A DNA stretch of 64,000 nt from Actinokineospora pegani. Lineage in GTDB: Bacteria > Actinomycetota > Actinomycetes > Mycobacteriales > Pseudonocardiaceae. Shown piece after piece: positions 25,032-33,585 of the stretch (positions within the stretch are counted from its first letter, which is position 1; the number at the start of each line of letters is the position of its first letter). The notes under the pieces are model-generated. The model was not told the DNA's origin. It worked only from the letters and a program-made list of their open reading frames with translations, and did no database searches. The stretch lies in NCBI RefSeq assembly GCF_009745975.1, contig NZ_WHOL01000068.1, positions 1 to 64,000 on the forward strand. Direction: 5' to 3'. Both the position numbers and the translations under genes were made by a program.

Positions 25032-26233
25032 CACCGGGGCACCGCCGTGTCGCCGTGCGGGTCGTCGCCGAGCGCGGCGGCGCCCAGGTAGTCGGCGCAC
25101 ACGTCGGAGGTGGCCGGTTGCAGCGCGCCGCAGCGGGCGTCGCGGTAGAGCCGTTCGAGCGGGTGCCCCCGGCGCGACGCCGAGGTGCCCGCCGCCTCCA
25201 GCATGGACCCGGCGACCTGCGCGGCGGTGTCGCCCGCGAGCAGCTTGGCCCGCCACACCCAGCGGTTGGTCTCCGGCCGGCCCGGGGCGGTGTCCACCCG
25301 CTTCGCGGCCTGCTCGACCACGCCCCGGGCGGCGGCCACGGCGGCGTCGGCGCGTCCCACCCTGGCGCGGATGGCGGGCAGGGCGGTGAGGCCGCGCTCT
25401 CGCAGGTGCGCCACGGCCGCGTCGACCGCGGACTGGGCGACCCCGACGTAGACCGCCGCGTAGGACGCGACGAGCCACTGCGGCATGACCTGGGCGAGCA
25501 GCAGCGCCAGGCCCTCCACCCCGCCCAGCAGCGCGGAGGCGGGCACGGTGACGTCGAAGTGGACGTCCTGGCTGCCGGTCGCGCGCATGCCCAGCGAGTC
25601 CCAGGTGGGCTCGACCACCACGCCCTCGCCCGCGGGCACCAGGAAGTGCGAGACCACCGGCGAGTCGGCCGGGGCGGCGGCCGAGCGGGCGGCCACCAGG
25701 TAGGTGTCGACGTGGCCCGCGCCGGAGACGAACGCCTTGCTCCCGGTGATCCGGAACCCGTCGCCCACGGGGGTGTAGGAGGTGGTCATCGCCGAGAGCC
25801 GCGACCCCGCCCCCCGCTCGCTCATCGCGACCCCGCAGAGCATGCCCTCCGCCACGTCGGACAGGACCCGGTCGCGCTCGGTGAAGAACGTCTCCGGCAC
25901 CCCGAAGGCGCGCACGACCTCGTCCGGGGTGTGCGCGAGCGCGCCGGTGACCGAGGCGTGCATGTTGAAGATCAGGGCGGTGGCCCCCGCTCCCGCCGCC
26001 AGCGCCGCGGCCACCTCGGCGTAGTCGCCGAAACCGGCCCCCGCGCCGCCGAGCCTGGTCGGCACCATCAGCCCGAGCAGCCCGGCGCCCCGCAGGTCGT
26101 CGAAGTCCGCCGCCGGGAACCGCCCCGCCTCGTCGTGCTCGGCCGCCCGCGCCGCGAACCGCGGCACCAGGTCCCGCGCCACGGCCAACGCCTCCTGCGG
26201 CGAGACCAACACACCCGTCGCGGCTCTCGCCAT
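25028..26233 (-). CDS. Acyl-CoA dehydrogenase-family flavoprotein
   Basis: 401 residues from ATG 26231-26233. N-terminal helical, central beta (AMSERGAGSRL ... ITGSKAFVSGA) and C-terminal helical domains of the family are present. The C-terminus keeps the helical bundle (VAQSAVDAAVAHL ... QVAGSMLEAAGTSASRRGHPLERLYRDAR). The usual catalytic Glu position is not identifiable with confidence, and the RRG/ERLYRD ending resembles the hydroxylase-like branch of the family. It could desaturate the acyl starter or oxidise the polyketide ring. Overlaps both neighbours by 4 nt. Confidence 0.87.
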   Translation of the reverse strand: MARAATGVLVSPQEALAVARDLVPRFAARAAEHDEAGRFPAADFDDLRGAGLLGLMVPTRLGGAGAGFGDYAEVAAALAAGAGATALIFNMHASVTGALAHTPDEVVRAFGVPETFFTERDRVLSDVAEGMLCGVAMSERGAGSRLSAMTTSYTPVGDGFRITGSKAFVSGAGHVDTYLVAARSAAAPADSPVVSHFLVPAGEGVVVEPTWDSLGMRATGSQDVHFDVTVPASALLGGVEGLALLLAQVMPQWLVASYAAVYVGVAQSAVDAAVAHLRERGLTALPAIRARVGRADAAVAAARGVVEQAAKRVDTAPGRPETNRWVWRAKLLAGDTAAQVAGSMLEAAGTSASRRGHPLERLYRDARCGALQPATSDVCADYLGAAALGDDPHGDTAVPRW

Positions 26234-26946
26234 CACGTCGTCTTCCTCCCGATAGCCTGGAACAACACCGCTGTCGTGGGCGCCGGAACCATCCGCACCC
26301 CTTCCTGCCGCCCGGTGAGCCACCGGGCCAGGTCCGCCGCCGACGGCCGTGTCCCGCGCAGCGCGAGCCGCACACCGTGTTCGCCGCACAGCCGGACCAG
26401 TTCGCGCCGGTCGACGAACAGCGCGTGGTCGTGCAGGCCGCGCGGCGGCCCGCCCGGGAGGCGCTCGGCGACGGCGATCGCGACCAGCCGGGCGAGCCGG
26501 GTGTTCGCGATCGTGTCCAGCACCAGCAGTCCCCCGGGGCGCAGCACCCGGCACGCCTCACCGATCGCGGCGGCGTGGTCGGTGACGTGCTCCAGGATCT
26601 CCCCCGCGCACACCACGTCGGCCGTCTCGTCGGCGAGCGGCACCCGCGCCACGTCCGCGCGCACCGCCACCACGCCGTGCGCGGCCGCGCGCTCCAGCGC
26701 GCTGCGGGTGATGTCGACGCCGACGTGGCGGTACCCCTTGCCCGCCAGGTGCGGGGCCAGCAGGCCCGCGCCGCAGCCGAGGTCGACGAGCACCGCGCCC
26801 GCGCGGGTCGCGGGCGGCACCAACGCCGCCCTGGCCCGCGCCAGCCAGTGCAGCATCGCGAAGTCCCCCCGGGGCAACCACCACTGCCCGACCAGGTCGT
26901 CGTACTGGGCCGGGTCGTTGCGGGCCCTGGGTGCGCGAACGGCCAT
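26233..26946 (-). CDS. Class I SAM-dependent methyltransferase, UbiG-like
   Basis: 237 residues from ATG 26944-26946. A second ATG one codon upstream is equally possible. SAM-binding motif VLVDLGCGAGLLAPHLA, acidic motif VGVDITRSALE and post-motif ILEHVTDHAAAI. The N-terminal RNDPAQYDDLVGQWW resembles UbiG/Coq3 O-methyltransferases, which act on polyprenyl-hydroxybenzoate rings. First gene of the operon with the dehydrogenase and the type III PKS. It probably methylates the phenolic polyketide. A CrtT-like role in the carotenoid pathway is the alternative. Confidence 0.88.
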   Translation of the reverse strand: MAVRAPRARNDPAQYDDLVGQWWLPRGDFAMLHWLARARAALVPPATRAGAVLVDLGCGAGLLAPHLAGKGYRHVGVDITRSALERAAAHGVVAVRADVARVPLADETADVVCAGEILEHVTDHAAAIGEACRVLRPGGLLVLDTIANTRLARLVAIAVAERLPGGPPRGLHDHALFVDRRELVRLCGEHGVRLALRGTRPSAADLARWLTGRQEGVRMVPAPTTAVLFQAIGRKTT

Positions 26947-27110
26947 CATCCAACGCTCGCACACCTCGCACCCGTCTGCTCGACGCCGGGCCCGGCGCGG
27001 GCGCGGGCGCGGGAGATCCGGCGCACCTCGACGTCGGCGTCCCCGTCGGGGCGTGCGGGCCGAACCCGCGACGGCGAGCCACAGCGGGGGCGGCGTGCGA
27101 AGGTGGCCGG

Positions 27111-27923
27111 GTGACCTCGACCGCGACCGCCCTCGTCCGGGCCTGCCACCCCGAGCCCACGGCGGCGGTCACCCTGGTCGCCGCCGGGGTGGCGGCGAGC
27201 GCGGGCGCGGGGTGGCCGGTCGTCGTCCTGGTCGCGGCGGCGGTCTTCACCGGACAGTTGTCCGTCGGCTGGCTCAACGACTACCTCGACGCCGACCGGG
27301 ACAACGCGGTGTCCCGGCAGGACAAGCCGATCGCCGCCGGGGCGGTCAGCCGACGGGTGGTCGGGGTGGCCGTGCTCGTCGCCGCGGCGGCGTGCGTGCC
27401 GCTGTCGCTGGCCGTCGGGTGGGTCGCGGGGGCGGTGCACCTCGTCGCCGTGGTGTCGGCTTGGGCGTACAACGCCGGGCTCAAGTCCACTGCGGCGTCC
27501 TTCGCGCCCTACGCGGTGTCGTTCGGGTTGCTGCCGCTGTTCATCCTGATGGCCGCGGGGCGCTCCGCGCCCTGGTGGCTGGTCGCGGCGGGGTCGTTGC
27601 TGGGCACCGGCGCCCACTTCGCCAACACCCTGCCCGACCTCGCCGACGACGCCGCCACGGGCGTGCGCGGGCTGCCGCACCGGCTCGGGGCCGCCGCGTC
27701 GACCGGGGCGGCGGTGGCGGCGTTCCTGGCGGCGATGGGCTGCCTGCTCCTGGGGCCGTCCGGTCCGCCCGGCCTGGTGGCCGTGCTGCTGGTGGCGACC
27801 GCGTGCGTGGTGATCGCCCTGGCCCTGGCCCGGCCGGGCGCGCGCCGGGCACAGGCGCTGTTCCGGGCGATCATGTGCACCGCGCTGCTGGCGGTCGCGA
27901 TGCTGCTCACCGTCCCGCTGTGA
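27111..27923 (+). CDS. UbiA-family prenyltransferase
   Basis: 270 residues from GTG 27111. Seven to nine membrane helices with the first Asp-rich motif NDYLDADRD (56-64) and a second, NTLPDLADD, near residue 168. These bind the prenyl diphosphate through magnesium. UbiA enzymes prenylate aromatic acceptors in the membrane. The gene is divergent from the methyltransferase/dehydrogenase/PKS operon across about 165 nt, which suggests shared control, and its likely acceptor is the polyketide made by that operon. GGPP from crtE next door is a plausible donor. Confidence 0.88.
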   Translation: MTSTATALVRACHPEPTAAVTLVAAGVAASAGAGWPVVVLVAAAVFTGQLSVGWLNDYLDADRDNAVSRQDKPIAAGAVSRRVVGVAVLVAAAACVPLSLAVGWVAGAVHLVAVVSAWAYNAGLKSTAASFAPYAVSFGLLPLFILMAAGRSAPWWLVAAGSLLGTGAHFANTLPDLADDAATGVRGLPHRLGAAASTGAAVAAFLAAMGCLLLGPSGPPGLVAVLLVATACVVIALALARPGARRAQALFRAIMCTALLAVAMLLTVPL

Positions 27924-28007
27924 GGCGGCTCGGGGCCGGTCGCGGGTGTACACTCCGTGGACGTGCCCTGGTCCCCGGCGTGATGTAAGCCGACCGAGGG
28001 ATCTGTC

Positions 28008-28211
28008 ATGGCACAAGCGAACTCGATTCTGGTAACCACGCAGGTCAAGGACGTCGCGACGGCTCATCGGAAGGCGATCGCGGCCATTCTTCGCGCGGCC
28101 GGGCAGGGCATGTTCACCGCGGCCGAGGCGGAATCGCTCGTCGGCCGGGTGCGGGCCCGGCTCGCTGTCCTGGAAGGACGCAACAGCACCCTGAGCGACG
28201 AGGGGGCGTGA
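28008..28211 (+). CDS. Small hypothetical protein
   Basis: 67 residues from ATG 28008 with a GAGGG ribosome-binding site. Predicted all-helical and soluble, with an HRKAIAAILRAAGQGMFTAAEAESLVGRVRARL core. No family recognised. Its stop overlaps the start of the STAS gene (TGATG), so the two are co-translated. It may be a small partner of the STAS protein. Confidence 0.65.
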   Translation: MAQANSILVTTQVKDVATAHRKAIAAILRAAGQGMFTAAEAESLVGRVRARLAVLEGRNSTLSDEGA

Positions 28212-28618
28212 TGGTGACCACCCTTCCGACGGATGCGGCCGCCGCGGCACTGCTCACCGTCACAGCGCATCCGCTCCCGACCGGCGCGCTCGTGGTCACG
28301 GCGTGCGGCGAGGTGGACCTGACCAGCAGCCCGCTGCTGCGCGACGCGCTCTTGGCGCACCTGCGGCCCGGCCCCCCGCACCTGGTCGTCGACCTCACCG
28401 GGGTGCGCCTGCTCGACGCGGCCGGTCTCGCCGTCCTGCTCGTGGTCAGGAAGGCGGCGGCGGCCGCGGGAACACGGCTCTCCGTGGTCGGGGACGCCCG
28501 CCCCGTCCTGCTGCCGCTGGCGGTCACCGGCCTGGACGACGTGTTCGAACTCCACACCGACCTCGCCGGCGCCCTGCTCGCGCCGGGGGGCCAGTACGCG
28601 ATCCCCTCGCCGAGGTAG
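28211..28618 (+). CDS. STAS-domain protein (anti-sigma factor antagonist-like) without phospho-serine
   Basis: 135 residues from ATG 28211. A GTG at 28208 would add one. The STAS fold is clear from LVVTACGEVDLTSSPLLRDAL and LVVDLTGVRLLDAAGLAVLL. In SpoIIAA-type antagonists the loop reads D-S-x-G and the Ser is phosphorylated by the partner kinase. Here residues 69-72 are D-A-A-G. It therefore may bind its partner constitutively or serve a non-kinase-regulated role. Coupled to the small gene upstream. No partner kinase or sigma factor lies next to it. Confidence 0.85.
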   Translation: MVTTLPTDAAAAALLTVTAHPLPTGALVVTACGEVDLTSSPLLRDALLAHLRPGPPHLVVDLTGVRLLDAAGLAVLLVVRKAAAAAGTRLSVVGDARPVLLPLAVTGLDDVFELHTDLAGALLAPGGQYAIPSPR

Positions 28619-28645
28619 CCCCAGGACCGCCTGAGCGCGCCGCCT

Positions 28646-29395
28646 TCACGGCGACTGGCTGTCGCCTGTCGCGGACCGGGGGGTCGGCCTGCGGTTGATC
28701 AGGTTGTCGAAGCGTCTGAGGACGTCCAGTTGGGCGATGTTGTACAGCTCGACCACACCCTGGCCGATGGCCGAGAGGCCCGGGGAATCCCGGATGACCG
28801 CCGTCGAGGCCTCGAGCTCCGGTTGCTCCTCGGCCTGCCGCTGGGCCTCGACGGCGAACGCCTCGGCGATCCGCTGCCGGGTCTGCTCGTCCGCGTCCGC
28901 CGGAAGGGCCTCGAACTCGACCTCGGACTGGCCGAGGCGGGTCGCGTACAGCTCCCGCAGCGCGTCCATCGCAGGCGGGGGCAGGACGCGGGAGTAGAGC
29001 AGGATCAGGGCCTTGGTCGCTTCCGACATCCTGGCGGCGTTCTCGTCGAAGCCCGGTGGCAGGTCGACCAGTGTCCGGTCGCGCAGGACCGCGGCGAGGT
29101 CCTCGCGCATGCGCTGCTGGCGCTCGATGCTCGCGGCCAGCTCGGCGTCGAGGGCGCGCAGGGTCTGCTCCTCGGTCTCCTCCGAGCCCTCCATGGCGGC
29201 GATGTCCGACAGGGTCACGCCCATGTCGACGAGGCGGCGGATGCGCAGCAGGCGGATGAGGTGCCTGACCTTGTACCGCTTGTAGCCGTTCGCCGCCCGC
29301 TCCGGCTCCTCCAGCAGGCCGATCCGGTGGTAGTGCCGGACGGCCTTCAAGGTCGTGCCCCCGAGTTCGGCGATCTGACGCGTGCTCCACGGCAT
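28646..29395 (-). CDS. MerR-family transcriptional regulator
   Basis: 249 residues from ATG 29393-29395. The N-terminal MerR winged helix is complete (STRQIAELGGTTLKAVRHYHRIGLL ... NGYKRYKVRHLIRLLRIRRL), followed by a coiled-coil (about 80-115) and a long helical C-terminal domain of unknown ligand. It is divergent from an exported alpha/beta hydrolase. Both promoters in the 124-nt gap have MerR-type operators with 19-bp spacers, which supports self-regulation and activation of the hydrolase gene. Confidence 0.93.
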   Translation of the reverse strand: MPWSTRQIAELGGTTLKAVRHYHRIGLLEEPERAANGYKRYKVRHLIRLLRIRRLVDMGVTLSDIAAMEGSEETEEQTLRALDAELAASIERQQRMREDLAAVLRDRTLVDLPPGFDENAARMSEATKALILLYSRVLPPPAMDALRELYATRLGQSEVEFEALPADADEQTRQRIAEAFAVEAQRQAEEQPELEASTAVIRDSPGLSAIGQGVVELYNIAQLDVLRRFDNLINRRPTPRSATGDSQSP

Positions 29396-29401
29396 CCCCG
29401 C

Positions 29402-29432
29402 ATCCCACACCATGCCCCGGGGGCACGGTCAA
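29402..29432 (-). promoter_or_regulatory. MerR-type promoter for the merR gene
   Basis: On the minus strand: TTGACC (29427-29432), a 19-nt spacer holding GTGCCCCCGGGGCAT, then TGGGAT (29402-29407). The -10 box lies 6 nt from the start codon, so the transcript would be nearly leaderless. Confidence 0.65.
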
Positions 29433-29447
29433 GCAGGCAGGCAGGCC

Positions 29448-29478
29448 TTGACTGTGCCCCAGGGGCACAGGTTCGAAT
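29448..29478 (+). promoter_or_regulatory. MerR-type promoter for the alpha/beta hydrolase gene
   Basis: TTGACT (29448-29453), a 19-nt spacer with the perfect palindrome TGTGCCCCAGGGGCACA (29453-29469), then TCGAAT (29473-29478). An overlong 19-bp spacer with a central dyad is the hallmark of MerR-activated promoters. Confidence 0.75.
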
Positions 29479-29518
29479 CAGCGCACCGAGGTCAACACCA
29501 GGAACGGGGGAGACAGAC

Positions 29519-31000
29519 GTGGAACGCAAGCGAGCAAGGCGAAGTCTGACCTTGGTGGTCGCGGCAGGCCTCGTGGGCTCGATGGCCGCGGCGGCGCCCG
29601 CGGCGGCCCAGGGGCCCGCGGCGCAGGTGCGGTGGGGCGCGTGTCCCGAGGACGTGAAGACCGGGTTCACGGCGTTGGAGTGCGGCACCGTGCGGGTGCC
29701 GCTGGACTACGCGGAGCCGGACGGCACGCAGATCGAGCTCATGCTGTCCCGGATCGCCAGCGCGGTCCCGGACCAGCGGCGCGGGGTGCTGATGCTCAAC
29801 CCCGGCGGGCCGGGCGGGTCCGGGTTGTCGATGCCCGCCGACCTGGTGGGCATGGGGCTGCCCGCGAGCGTCATGAACGCCTACGACGTGATCGGCATGG
29901 ACACCCGCGGCGTCGGGCACTCGACACCGCTGAGTTGCGGGTTCACCGCCGACCAGGAGTACCGCGCCAACATCCCGCCGTACGCGGTCGACGAGGCGGC
30001 GGTCGACGAGCAGGCCGAGATCTCCCAGGGGGTCGCCGCGCAGTGCGCGGCCAACGACCCCGGGGGCGAGCTGCGCCACCTGTCGACGGCGAACACCGCG
30101 CGCGACCTGGACCGCATCCGCGCCGCGCTGGGCGAGGAGAAGACCAACTACCTCGGCTACTCCTACGGGACGGCGCTGGGCGCGGCGTACGCGTCGATGT
30201 TCCCCGAGCGCGCCGACCGGGTGGTGCTCGACAGCAACCTCCCGGACACGTTCCTCGACCACGAGGGGATGCGCACGTGGGGCGCGGGCGCCGAGGAGAC
30301 GTTCCCGGACTTCGCGGCGTGGGCGGCGCGGCGGCACGGGGCCTACGGCCTGGGCAGCACGCCCGAGCAGGTGCGGGCGACCTACTTCGAGATCGCCCGG
30401 CAGCTCGACGAGAACCCGGTGCCCGGCCTCAGCGGCAGCGACTTCCGTATGGCCACCTTCGTGGGCCTCTACGGCAAGACGAGGTACGGGACGACCGCGC
30501 AGATCTGGCAGTCCCTGCTCGAGTCCGACGCGGACGCCGCCAAGCGGCAGCTCGCGGCGACCCCGGAGCTGTCGCCGAACGACAACGCGTTCACCGTGTT
30601 CCTGTCGGTGACCTGCAACGACATCAACTGGCCCGAGGACGTCCAGACCTACCAGCGCGACGTGGCCGAGGACCGCGAGAGGTTCCCGCTCTTCGGCGCG
30701 GCCACCGCCAACATCATCCCGTGCGCGTACTGGGAGCACGAGCCGGTCGAGCCGCCGGTGCGGGTCAACCCCGAGGGCAGCGAAATCCTGATCCTGCAGA
30801 ACCTCCGCGACCCCGTCACGCCCCACCGCGGCGCGGTCGCCCTCCAGGAGAAGTTCGGCGAGCGCTCGCACCTGGTGAGCGTGGACGGGAGTGGCCACGG
30901 CGTCTACGTGTTCGGTGGGAACGCGTGCGCGCTGAACACCACGACGGCCTACCTGGTCGACGGTGAGCTGCCCGCGAAGAACAAGCTCTGCGAGGCGTGA
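29519..31000 (+). CDS. Exported alpha/beta hydrolase (tripeptidyl aminopeptidase/SlpD-like)
   Basis: 493 residues from GTG 29519 with a GGGGGAG ribosome-binding site. Signal peptide about 1-30 (AAAAPAAAQ). The core has the oxyanion region NPGGPGGSG, the nucleophile elbow GYSYGT (Ser), an Asp in LRDPVTP and His in GSGHGVY, plus the C-terminal TAP domain. These are S33-family exopeptidases that release N-terminal tripeptides or similar. Divergent from and probably activated by the MerR regulator. Followed by a strong terminator. Confidence 0.92.
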   Translation: MERKRARRSLTLVVAAGLVGSMAAAAPAAAQGPAAQVRWGACPEDVKTGFTALECGTVRVPLDYAEPDGTQIELMLSRIASAVPDQRRGVLMLNPGGPGGSGLSMPADLVGMGLPASVMNAYDVIGMDTRGVGHSTPLSCGFTADQEYRANIPPYAVDEAAVDEQAEISQGVAAQCAANDPGGELRHLSTANTARDLDRIRAALGEEKTNYLGYSYGTALGAAYASMFPERADRVVLDSNLPDTFLDHEGMRTWGAGAEETFPDFAAWAARRHGAYGLGSTPEQVRATYFEIARQLDENPVPGLSGSDFRMATFVGLYGKTRYGTTAQIWQSLLESDADAAKRQLAATPELSPNDNAFTVFLSVTCNDINWPEDVQTYQRDVAEDRERFPLFGAATANIIPCAYWEHEPVEPPVRVNPEGSEILILQNLRDPVTPHRGAVALQEKFGERSHLVSVDGSGHGVYVFGGNACALNTTTAYLVDGELPAKNKLCEA

Positions 31001-31016
31001 AGCGGCTCTTGAGTTG

Positions 31017-31058
31017 CCGGCGGGGCGGGGTGCGACAACAGGCGCCCCGCCCCGCCGG
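31017..31058 (+). terminator. Hairpin terminator after the hydrolase
   Basis: Perfect 14-bp GC-only stem (31017-31030 with 31045-31058) and a 14-nt loop, starting 16 nt after the hydrolase stop. Confidence 0.75.
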
Positions 31059-31152
31059 TGTGGGCGGGCATACCGATTGGTGCGGCGTCCCCGGGGGTAA
31101 TCCGGGGTGGACCGCCGAACACCGCGCAGAACCGGGGGACGCCTTGACCGAC

Positions 31153-31368
31153 ATGCCCGACAACCAGCCCACGCCCGCGGAGCGGCCCCGGCGGGTGGTG
31201 ATCGAGCCCGGTGGGCCGATCCTGGTCGAGGGTCCGGTGAGCCTGGAGCTGCCGGACGGGGTCCACGTCGAGTCCGACCGGTTCATGGTGGCGGTGTGCA
31301 CCTGCCGGCGCAGCAAGCACTACCCCTTGTGCGACAGCAGCCACCGGCGCAAGGTGCGCGCCGACTGA
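31153..31368 (+). CDS. CDGSH iron-sulfur protein
   Basis: 71 residues from ATG 31153. A TTG three codons upstream is possible. The C-terminus carries the CDGSH 2Fe-2S motif with three Cys and one His: CTCRRSKHYPLCDSSH, slightly altered (SS for GT/GS). Such proteins hold a labile cluster used for electron or cluster transfer. It is convergent, 8 nt apart, with a heme-oxygenase-like diiron protein, a pairing seen repeatedly in actinobacteria. Likely they work together. Confidence 0.88.
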   Translation: MPDNQPTPAERPRRVVIEPGGPILVEGPVSLELPDGVHVESDRFMVAVCTCRRSKHYPLCDSSHRRKVRAD

Positions 31369-31376
31369 GGGCCGTT

Positions 31377-32375
31377 CTACAGCGCGATCCGCAACGACGA
31401 CCTGCCCGCCTGCCACGCGTCGAGCAGGTGGTCGGAGAGGCGCTGTTCGAGGAAGTTGGTGGCCTGCACGCCGAAGGTCACGTCGGCGGCCAGTTCGGGT
31501 TCGGCCTCCAGCAGGCCGCCCACCACGTCGTGGCGCATGACCTGTTCGTGCACCGCGTCCGCCTCGATGTGCTCGCTGTAGAACAGCACGCACGGGGGCT
31601 CGGCGTCGAGCTGGGTCAGCGCGTCGACCATCCGGGCCGCGCTGGGGCCGGTGGTGATCTCGGCGGCGGTCAGGTGGCCGACGAGCGCGCCCCGCCACCT
31701 GCGGTGCAGGCCGAACAGCGACATGATGTTGACCGTCGCCAACGCGCAGGCGGGCGCGTGGTCGAGGTAGTGCAGGTAGTCGGCGGACATGCCCGCGGCG
31801 TCGAGCAGGTCGGCGTACAACTGGCTGTGCGCGCGGTCCGCCCGGCCACCGCCGAACTCGTCGAACTCGATGGCCACCAGGGCCGCCTTGGCGCGGCCGC
31901 GCAGCCTGGGGATGACCCAGGCGTGCGGGTCCGCCTCTTTGAGGTGGTAGATCGACCGCACCGCGAACAGCTCGCGCATCTGCCACCACTCGCCTGCGAC
32001 GCGCAGGTGGTGGCTGACCCCCACAGCCGGAACGGGCTCCACCAGCAAGGCGTCCAGTTCGGCGTCGATGTCGCTGCCGCCGACTGTCCGGTCCGCGATA
32101 GCGCTGACGAAGGCCCGCTCCATGCCCGCCCGCGCCCGCAACAGCTCCGCGTCCCACTCCCAGTCGGGGTCGACACCATCGAAGCCCCGGTAGTGCAGTT
32201 CGTAGCAGACTTGCAGGGCGAGCTGCACGTCCTCGCCCAGGGGATCGCCGTGCACGGCAGGGAACGCGGCACTGCCCGGGGCGCCCGCGAGCCCCCCGAT
32301 GACCGCCTGGGACAGCGGGCCGCGCGGCGTGGGCAACGCAGCGGACACGCGGCGAATCTCCTCGGTGCTGGTCAC
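31377..32375 (-). CDS. Heme-oxygenase-like diiron protein (iron-containing redox enzyme family)
   Basis: 332 residues from GTG 32373-32375 with a GGAGGTGG ribosome-binding site. All-helical. Candidate iron ligands are seen in AFVSAIADR, HLRVAGEWWQMRE, AIEFDEFGGGRADRAHSQL and YSEHIEADAVHEQ, matching the E/H pattern of the HDO superfamily. Members include diiron oxygenases and oxidases acting on fatty acids, amino acids or N-hydroxy compounds. Last gene of a redox operon with GCS2, FAD-Rieske and catalase genes. The substrate is unknown. Confidence 0.85.
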   Translation of the reverse strand: MTSTEEIRRVSAALPTPRGPLSQAVIGGLAGAPGSAAFPAVHGDPLGEDVQLALQVCYELHYRGFDGVDPDWEWDAELLRARAGMERAFVSAIADRTVGGSDIDAELDALLVEPVPAVGVSHHLRVAGEWWQMRELFAVRSIYHLKEADPHAWVIPRLRGRAKAALVAIEFDEFGGGRADRAHSQLYADLLDAAGMSADYLHYLDHAPACALATVNIMSLFGLHRRWRGALVGHLTAAEITTGPSAARMVDALTQLDAEPPCVLFYSEHIEADAVHEQVMRHDVVGGLLEAEPELAADVTFGVQATNFLEQRLSDHLLDAWQAGRSSLRIAL

Positions 32376-32424
32376 CGGCCACCTCCTGAAGTCGTCAGTG
32401 GCGGGATACCCGCAACCGCGCGCC

Positions 32425-33585
32425 TCACCCCTCGAGATCGACGGATAGAGCGCGCATCACACCAGGCAACCCGCCCGTGGCGGCGAGCCGCCGCTGCCTG
32501 CTCGCCCCGGTGCCGCCTGCGCGCACGGCGCGGAGCAGCCCCTCGACCTCGTCCCAGTCGCCCGCGGCCACCAGCGCGTCGCGGACGTGCTCCACCAGGT
32601 CCGCCAGCAGCCGCGTGGCGGGCACCTGCTTGCCCACGCCGAGGTCGACGCCGGGACCGTCGAGGCCGTACCGGGCCGCCGACCACACCGCCGCCGACGC
32701 CACCTGGGCGGGCAGGGGTCCGGCCTCCCGGCCCAGCGCCAGCTCGGCCAGCGCCGTGCGGACCAGCGCCCGGGTCAGCAGCGCCTGCACGACCGCGTCG
32801 TCCACCGTGGCGGCCGTGTCGGCTATGCGCACCTCCACCGTGGGCCACTTGTTCGACGGCCGCGCGAACCAGAACGTCTGGTTGCCGTCGGCCAGCACCC
32901 CGCAGTCCACCAGCCGGGCGCTCTCGGCGCGGAACTGGTCGAAGTCGCTGACGTGCGGCGGTATCCCGGACCCGGGGAACCGCGCCTGCTGCACGTTGCG
33001 CCAGCTCGCGTACCCGGTGTCCTGCCCCTGGTGGAACGGCGAGTTGACCGAGAGCGCGAGCAGCGTGGGCAGCCACCGCGCCAGGTGGTTGACGACCGCG
33101 ACGGCGGTGTCCGAGTCGGCCACCCCGACGTGCACGTGCAGGCCGCACGCCTCGTAGTCCCTGGTCACGCCCGCGAACAGCCCATCGATCACCGCGAACC
33201 GCTTGGTGGCCGAGCCGCGGAACACGGCCTCGGCCGCCACCGCCGGGGTCCCGCTGGGGACCACCAGCACGTCGTCGGGCCGGGCGGCCAGCGCCAGCGC
33301 CCGCCGCCCGGCCACGAGCTGCTCCCGCAGCTCGGCCGAGGTCGTGCAGACACCGGTCGCCGCCTCGATCTGGGTGTCGCGCAGTTCCCGCTGGATCAAG
33401 GTGCCCACGGGCAGCTCGGCCCCGGACGCCCGGTCGAAGACCTCCTCCGCGACGGCCGCGGCCGCCCCGGAGGACGCCGCCACCAACAGGAACTCCTCCT
33501 CGACCCCCATGCTCTCGCCGCTCATGCCCGCACAACTTTCGCTAGGAGGTCCCGCCACCCGCGGCGTCGGTCCGTCCACGGTCAC
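32425..33585 (-). CDS. Carboxylate-amine ligase / glutamate-cysteine ligase family 2 (YbdK-like)
   Basis: 386 residues from GTG 33583-33585, which overlaps the upstream stop (GTGA). ATG 33525 is an alternative and would give 366, nearer the family norm. Signatures: MGVEEEFLLV (start of the ATP-grasp-like GCS2 fold), LPVGTLIQRELRDTQIEAATG, CGLHVHVGV, ALSVNSPF, RFPGSGIPP and PTVEVRIADTA. The family forms a gamma-glutamyl-type amide bond with ATP. In actinobacteria the GCS2 branch includes enzymes of thiol or ergothioneine-like synthesis. The actual amine is unknown. Confidence 0.88.
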   Translation of the reverse strand: MTVDGPTPRVAGPPSESCAGMSGESMGVEEEFLLVAASSGAAAAVAEEVFDRASGAELPVGTLIQRELRDTQIEAATGVCTTSAELREQLVAGRRALALAARPDDVLVVPSGTPAVAAEAVFRGSATKRFAVIDGLFAGVTRDYEACGLHVHVGVADSDTAVAVVNHLARWLPTLLALSVNSPFHQGQDTGYASWRNVQQARFPGSGIPPHVSDFDQFRAESARLVDCGVLADGNQTFWFARPSNKWPTVEVRIADTAATVDDAVVQALLTRALVRTALAELALGREAGPLPAQVASAAVWSAARYGLDGPGVDLGVGKQVPATRLLADLVEHVRDALVAAGDWDEVEGLLRAVRAGGTGASRQRRLAATGGLPGVMRALSVDLEG

